Source: Winogradskyella sp. (GTDB taxonomy: Bacteria; Bacteroidota; Bacteroidia; Flavobacteriales; Flavobacteriaceae). Taken from it: 64,000 nucleotides of DNA. The stretch covers positions 1 to 64,000 of the forward strand of contig NZ_JABSST010000004.1 in assembly GCF_013213975.1 (NCBI RefSeq). Reading direction: 5' to 3'. Below are positions 60,361 to 64,000 of this stretch, piece after piece; the stretch's first letter is position 1; each line of letters starts with the position of its first letter. Under the pieces are notes generated by a model that did no database searches, was not told where the DNA came from, and saw only the letters and a program-made list of their open reading frames with translations. A program made the position numbers and the translations under genes.

Positions 60361-62259
60361 TTAGTAAGCACGTTCTTTATTCCCTTCAAAGAAATTAATA
60401 AATGCTCTATTAACTACCCTATTACCGCCGTCAGTTGGATAATTGCCTGTAAAATACCAATCTCCTAAATTTTTTGGACAGGCTTTGTGGAGGTTCTCAA
60501 CTGGCTGAAAAATTATTTTAACTTCTGCGTTGACATCTTTATCACTGAGCAATTCCGAAATCTTAGCCGAGATTTGTTCGTCTGTAAAGTTGTTGTAAAT
60601 TTCTTTAACATAATTAAGGACGTTCTTATCTTTAAGATTTACTTGCTTAATACATTTTTTATAAACCTCTTCAACAATATGATATTGATTGTTATCCTTA
60701 AGAAGTTCAAGAGCGGCTCTAAAAGCAACTAAACTTTCAAGATTGGCCATGTCAATACCATAGCAGTCAGGATAACGAATTTGAGGAGCAGACGAAACAA
60801 CAATAATTTTCTTTGGATTCAAACGATCCATCATTTTTATGATACTTTTTTTCAAGGTCGTACCTCTTACAATACTATCGTCAATAATAACAAGATTGTC
60901 CGTGGGCTTAATAACACCATAGGTAACATCATAAACATGAGCTACTAAATCATCTCGACTACTATCTTCAGTAATAAAAGTTCTTAATTTAACGTCTTTA
61001 ATAGCAATTTTTTCAATACGTGGTCTTTCAGACAAAATCTCCTCAACTTTCTGAGCTGATAAAGCACGTTGACCTTTGAGGATGGCTTGTGTCTTTTTTT
61101 GATTTAGGTGCTCCTCAACCGTATCTATCATTCCAAAGAAAGAGGTTTCAGCAGTGTTTGGTATATAAGAAAACACGGTATTTTTTGTATCAAAGGCAAT
61201 GGCATCTAAAACCTTTGGCATTAATAGTCTCCCTAGTTCTTTACGTTCCTCATAAATTTCGGCATCACTACCGCGCGAAAAATAAATACGCTCAAATGAA
61301 CACGCTTTTCGTTCAAGAGGTTCCAGAATTTGTTTGATCTGTGTTGTACCATTCTTTTTAGTAATGATTGCATGACCAGGATTTAATTCAATAACTTCGT
61401 CAAACGGAACATCAAACACTGTCTGAATCACTGGTCGTTCAGACGCTACAACAACAACTTCATCATCTTTATAATAATAGGCTGGACGTATACCTGCAGG
61501 ATCTCTTAATACGAAGGAATCACCATGACCCAATAAACCAGCCATGGCATAACCGCCATCCCAGTTTTTTGCCGCACGACGTAAGATTTTACCAACTTTT
61601 AAACGCTCAGCAATTAAAGGTGAGCATTCACTTTTACTGTAGCCTTCTTTCTTAAGATCTTTATATATTTTACCTACAGCATCATCTAAAAAATGACCAA
61701 TTTTTTCCATCACTGTAATTGTATCAGCCTTTTCTTTTGGGTGTTGGCCAAGATCCACAAGATTGTTAAATAACTCATTAACATTAGTCATGTTAAAGTT
61801 ACCTGCAACAATTAAATTACGATGCATCCAATTATTTTGCCTTAAAAATGGATGAACACTTTCCACACTATTTTTACCAAACGTACCATAACGTACATGA
61901 CCAAGAAGTAATTCTCCTATATATGGGATGTTCTTTTTTTGAAGCGTAACATCATTTTTATATTCTGGATTTTGATTCATTTCCAAATTAATACGATGGT
62001 TAATTTGAGAGAAAATGTCTTGAATTGGTTGTTGCTCTACCGATCTTACTCGACTGATATAACGTTCCCCAGGGTTAGTATCCAATTTTATGCTTGCAAA
62101 TCCAGCTCCGTCTTGGCCGCGGTTGTGCTGCTTTTCCATCATCAAATACATTTTGTTGACTCCGTAGAAAGCACTGCCGTACTTTTCTTTGTAATATTCC
62201 AATGGTTTTAGAAGCCTAATAAGTGCTATTCCGCATTCATGTTTTAAAGCATCACTCAT
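60361..62259 (-). CDS. Amidophosphoribosyltransferase-like protein (long Bacteroidetes PurF-type form)
   Basis: 632 aa; class II glutaminase ECGIALI with Cys9, GHVRYGT, PRPP loop VIIDDSIVRGTT. Confidence 0.88.
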   Translation of the reverse strand: MSDALKHECGIALIRLLKPLEYYKEKYGSAFYGVNKMYLMMEKQHNRGQDGAGFASIKLDTNPGERYISRVRSVEQQPIQDIFSQINHRINLEMNQNPEYKNDVTLQKKNIPYIGELLLGHVRYGTFGKNSVESVHPFLRQNNWMHRNLIVAGNFNMTNVNELFNNLVDLGQHPKEKADTITVMEKIGHFLDDAVGKIYKDLKKEGYSKSECSPLIAERLKVGKILRRAAKNWDGGYAMAGLLGHGDSFVLRDPAGIRPAYYYKDDEVVVVASERPVIQTVFDVPFDEVIELNPGHAIITKKNGTTQIKQILEPLERKACSFERIYFSRGSDAEIYEERKELGRLLMPKVLDAIAFDTKNTVFSYIPNTAETSFFGMIDTVEEHLNQKKTQAILKGQRALSAQKVEEILSERPRIEKIAIKDVKLRTFITEDSSRDDLVAHVYDVTYGVIKPTDNLVIIDDSIVRGTTLKKSIIKMMDRLNPKKIIVVSSAPQIRYPDCYGIDMANLESLVAFRAALELLKDNNQYHIVEEVYKKCIKQVNLKDKNVLNYVKEIYNNFTDEQISAKISELLSDKDVNAEVKIIFQPVENLHKACPKNLGDWYFTGNYPTDGGNRVVNRAFINFFEGNKERAY

Positions 62260-62270
62260 ATTGTGTAATA

Positions 62271-62299
62271 AAAAAACGCGCTCAATTTTGAGCGCGCTG
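62271..62299 (-). terminator. Terminator of the PfkB gene
   Basis: Minus strand GCGCGCTCAAAATTGAGCGCG followed by T7. Confidence 0.85.
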
Positions 62300-62302
62300 G
62301 TT

Positions 62303-63229
62303 TTATGTTAATTCTATATCAAATTGTGTTAGACTTTTAAATTGGTCTAAGCGTTTATGTATTTCTGTTTTAGATAAATTTTCCATACGTTCGGTACCAA
62401 ACTTTTCAACACAAAACGAGGCTAAGGTTGATCCATAGATAACAGCAGTCTTCATATTTTCAAAAGAATAATCTCCAGTTTTTGCCAAATAACCTGCAAA
62501 GCCACCTGCAAATGTATCACCAGCACCTGTTGGATCAAATACTTCCTTTAAAGGTAGAGCAGGTGCATAAAAAACATTATCCTCTTGAAAAAGTAATGCG
62601 CCATGTTCCCCTTTTTTAATCACCACATATTTTGGGCCCATTTCATGGATTTTCTTTGCTGCAACCACTAGGGAATATTCACCTGTTAATTGTCTCGCTT
62701 CTTCATCATTAATAGTAATGACATCAATATGTTTAATGGTATTATGTAAGTCTTCAAGTGCGCAATCCATCCAGAAATTCATAGTGTCAAGCACTACCAA
62801 TTTTGGCTTAGATGTCATTTGATTTAAAACACTCATCTGCGTTAATGGATGCAGATTTCCTAGCATCACCACGTCAGCATTTTGATAATCCCTCGGAACT
62901 TTAGGTTCAAAATCAGCAAGAACATTAAGTTCTGTTGCTAAAGTATCTCTAGAATTCATGTCATTATGATACTTCCCACTCCAAAAAAAGGTTTTACCAT
63001 CTTTAACGATTTCTATACCTGAAATATCAATATTTTTATTGGCAAGGAGATCTAAATAATCTTGTGGAAAATCACCACCTACCACAGATACAACAGTAGA
63101 ATCTACATTAAAATTGGAGGCTGCTAAACCAATGAATGTTCCCGCTCCACCAAGAATTTTATCGGTTTTACCAAAAGGCGTTTCAATGGCATCAAATGCA
63201 ACGGTACCTACAATTACTAATTTACCCAT
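62303..63229 (-). CDS. PfkB family carbohydrate/nucleoside kinase
   Basis: 308 aa; GGAGTFIGLAASNF and DPTGAGDTFAGGFAGYLA signatures. Confidence 0.92.
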   Translation of the reverse strand: MGKLVIVGTVAFDAIETPFGKTDKILGGAGTFIGLAASNFNVDSTVVSVVGGDFPQDYLDLLANKNIDISGIEIVKDGKTFFWSGKYHNDMNSRDTLATELNVLADFEPKVPRDYQNADVVMLGNLHPLTQMSVLNQMTSKPKLVVLDTMNFWMDCALEDLHNTIKHIDVITINDEEARQLTGEYSLVVAAKKIHEMGPKYVVIKKGEHGALLFQEDNVFYAPALPLKEVFDPTGAGDTFAGGFAGYLAKTGDYSFENMKTAVIYGSTLASFCVEKFGTERMENLSKTEIHKRLDQFKSLTQFDIELT

Positions 63230-63310
63230 TAAAAAAAGTTTAAATTAAGGTGTAAAAGTACATAAAATATATTCCTCATAAAACACGAAAAAGTGACAAA
63301 ACGGTCCTTG

Positions 63311-63952
63311 CTACTTTCTTCCAAAATCAGCAGGAATTTCTCCCCAAGCTTTTGTTTCCCACTTAACAATTATAGTATTATAATCATTAGAGTTGAGCCA
63401 TTTTACTGCTCGGTCAACCAATTCAAATAGGGTTTTATTTGTTTCTGTGCGTTCGAGTTTCGAATTACATGTTTTTTTGCGAACCCAACTTATAGCCGTT
63501 TTAGAATCTGTATAAATAATGCGATTGCTACGTTTTTGTTTTAGAAATGCTAAACCATGCACAATAGCTAAAAACTCACCAATGTTGTTTGTGCCTTGTT
63601 CAAAGGGGCCTTGGAGAAACAATTGTGTTTTTGTTTTTGTGTCTACTCCACGATATTCCATCTTACCGGGATTACCACTTGAAGCAGCATCCACCGAAAT
63701 TGAGTTGAAATTGGGTTTACCAATTTTTTTGAGCTGCTCTTCCGAGAGTTCACTTTTAAAAGTCTTGGATTTTCCTATGTAGTCTTTAGCCCCTTCTTTA
63801 AAGGCCTTTTTTGCGGCATCAAAAGATGTGAAGGATTTGTATTTTGCGCCTTTAAAATCTTTAATCTGTGATTTGCAATCATCCCAAGATTCAAAGATCC
63901 CGGGTTTATGTCCTTTCCAAACAACGTAATATTTGGATTTCTTCTTAGCCAT
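63311..63952 (-). CDS. rnhA: Ribonuclease H I with N-terminal viroplasmin (caulimovirus-type) domain
   Basis: 213 aa; KYYVVWKGHKPGIFESWDDCKSQIKDFKGAKYKSF plus RNase H domain (VDAASSGNPG, YTDSKTAISWV). Confidence 0.93.
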   Translation of the reverse strand: MAKKKSKYYVVWKGHKPGIFESWDDCKSQIKDFKGAKYKSFTSFDAAKKAFKEGAKDYIGKSKTFKSELSEEQLKKIGKPNFNSISVDAASSGNPGKMEYRGVDTKTKTQLFLQGPFEQGTNNIGEFLAIVHGLAFLKQKRSNRIIYTDSKTAISWVRKKTCNSKLERTETNKTLFELVDRAVKWLNSNDYNTIIVKWETKAWGEIPADFGRK

Positions 63953-64000
63953 TTAACAGTTTTTCAACGACAATAGGAAAGTGATTCATTTCTAATTCAT

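Noticed and set aside
1-64000. CRISPR arrays, prophage, transposons, defence or secondary-metabolite islands
   Set aside because: No regularly spaced repeats, integrase/transposase ORFs, phage structural genes or biosynthetic megasynthases in the ORF track; gene content is core metabolism.

Overview
The window looks like a Flavobacteriia/Bacteroidetes chromosome: it is AT-rich, lacks obvious Shine-Dalgarno sites, has TAnnTTTG -7 promoter elements, and carries Bacteroidetes-type gene forms. About 39 kb of the first 41 kb is an almost continuous amino-acid/nitrogen assimilation block: ilvDBNCA, thrABC-gapN, an arg operon (GNAT-argG-argC-argD with proC-argF'-argB-argE-argH), gltBD, porin-amt-PII-like, ppc and leuACDB. 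The rest is housekeeping: recJ, MFS, lpxH, queD, MATE, GNAT, universal stress protein, tRNA-Ala(GGC), split AddAB-like helicase/nuclease genes, ompA with TSP3 repeats, kbl, sod, a long PurF-like amidotransferase, a PfkB kinase and an RNase H. I saw no CRISPR array, prophage, transposase or defence island. The most interesting material is non-coding or very small: (i) a classical attenuator before thrA with a Thr/Ile/Met-rich leader peptide (MRYIINIMTTMITMIP) and an exact 7-nt antiterminator/terminator complement; (ii) two tandem copies of a ~72-nt terminator-ended putative sRNA next to the purF-like gene, each with a -7-like element at the same spacing; (iii) a structured 5' leader with a 21-codon uORF before the arg operon; (iv) tiny single-TM ORFs overlapping queD, the upstream one apparently split by two in-frame stops; (v) a PII-like protein beside amt that has lost its T-loop. 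All functional claims are from reading the sequence; no searches were run.
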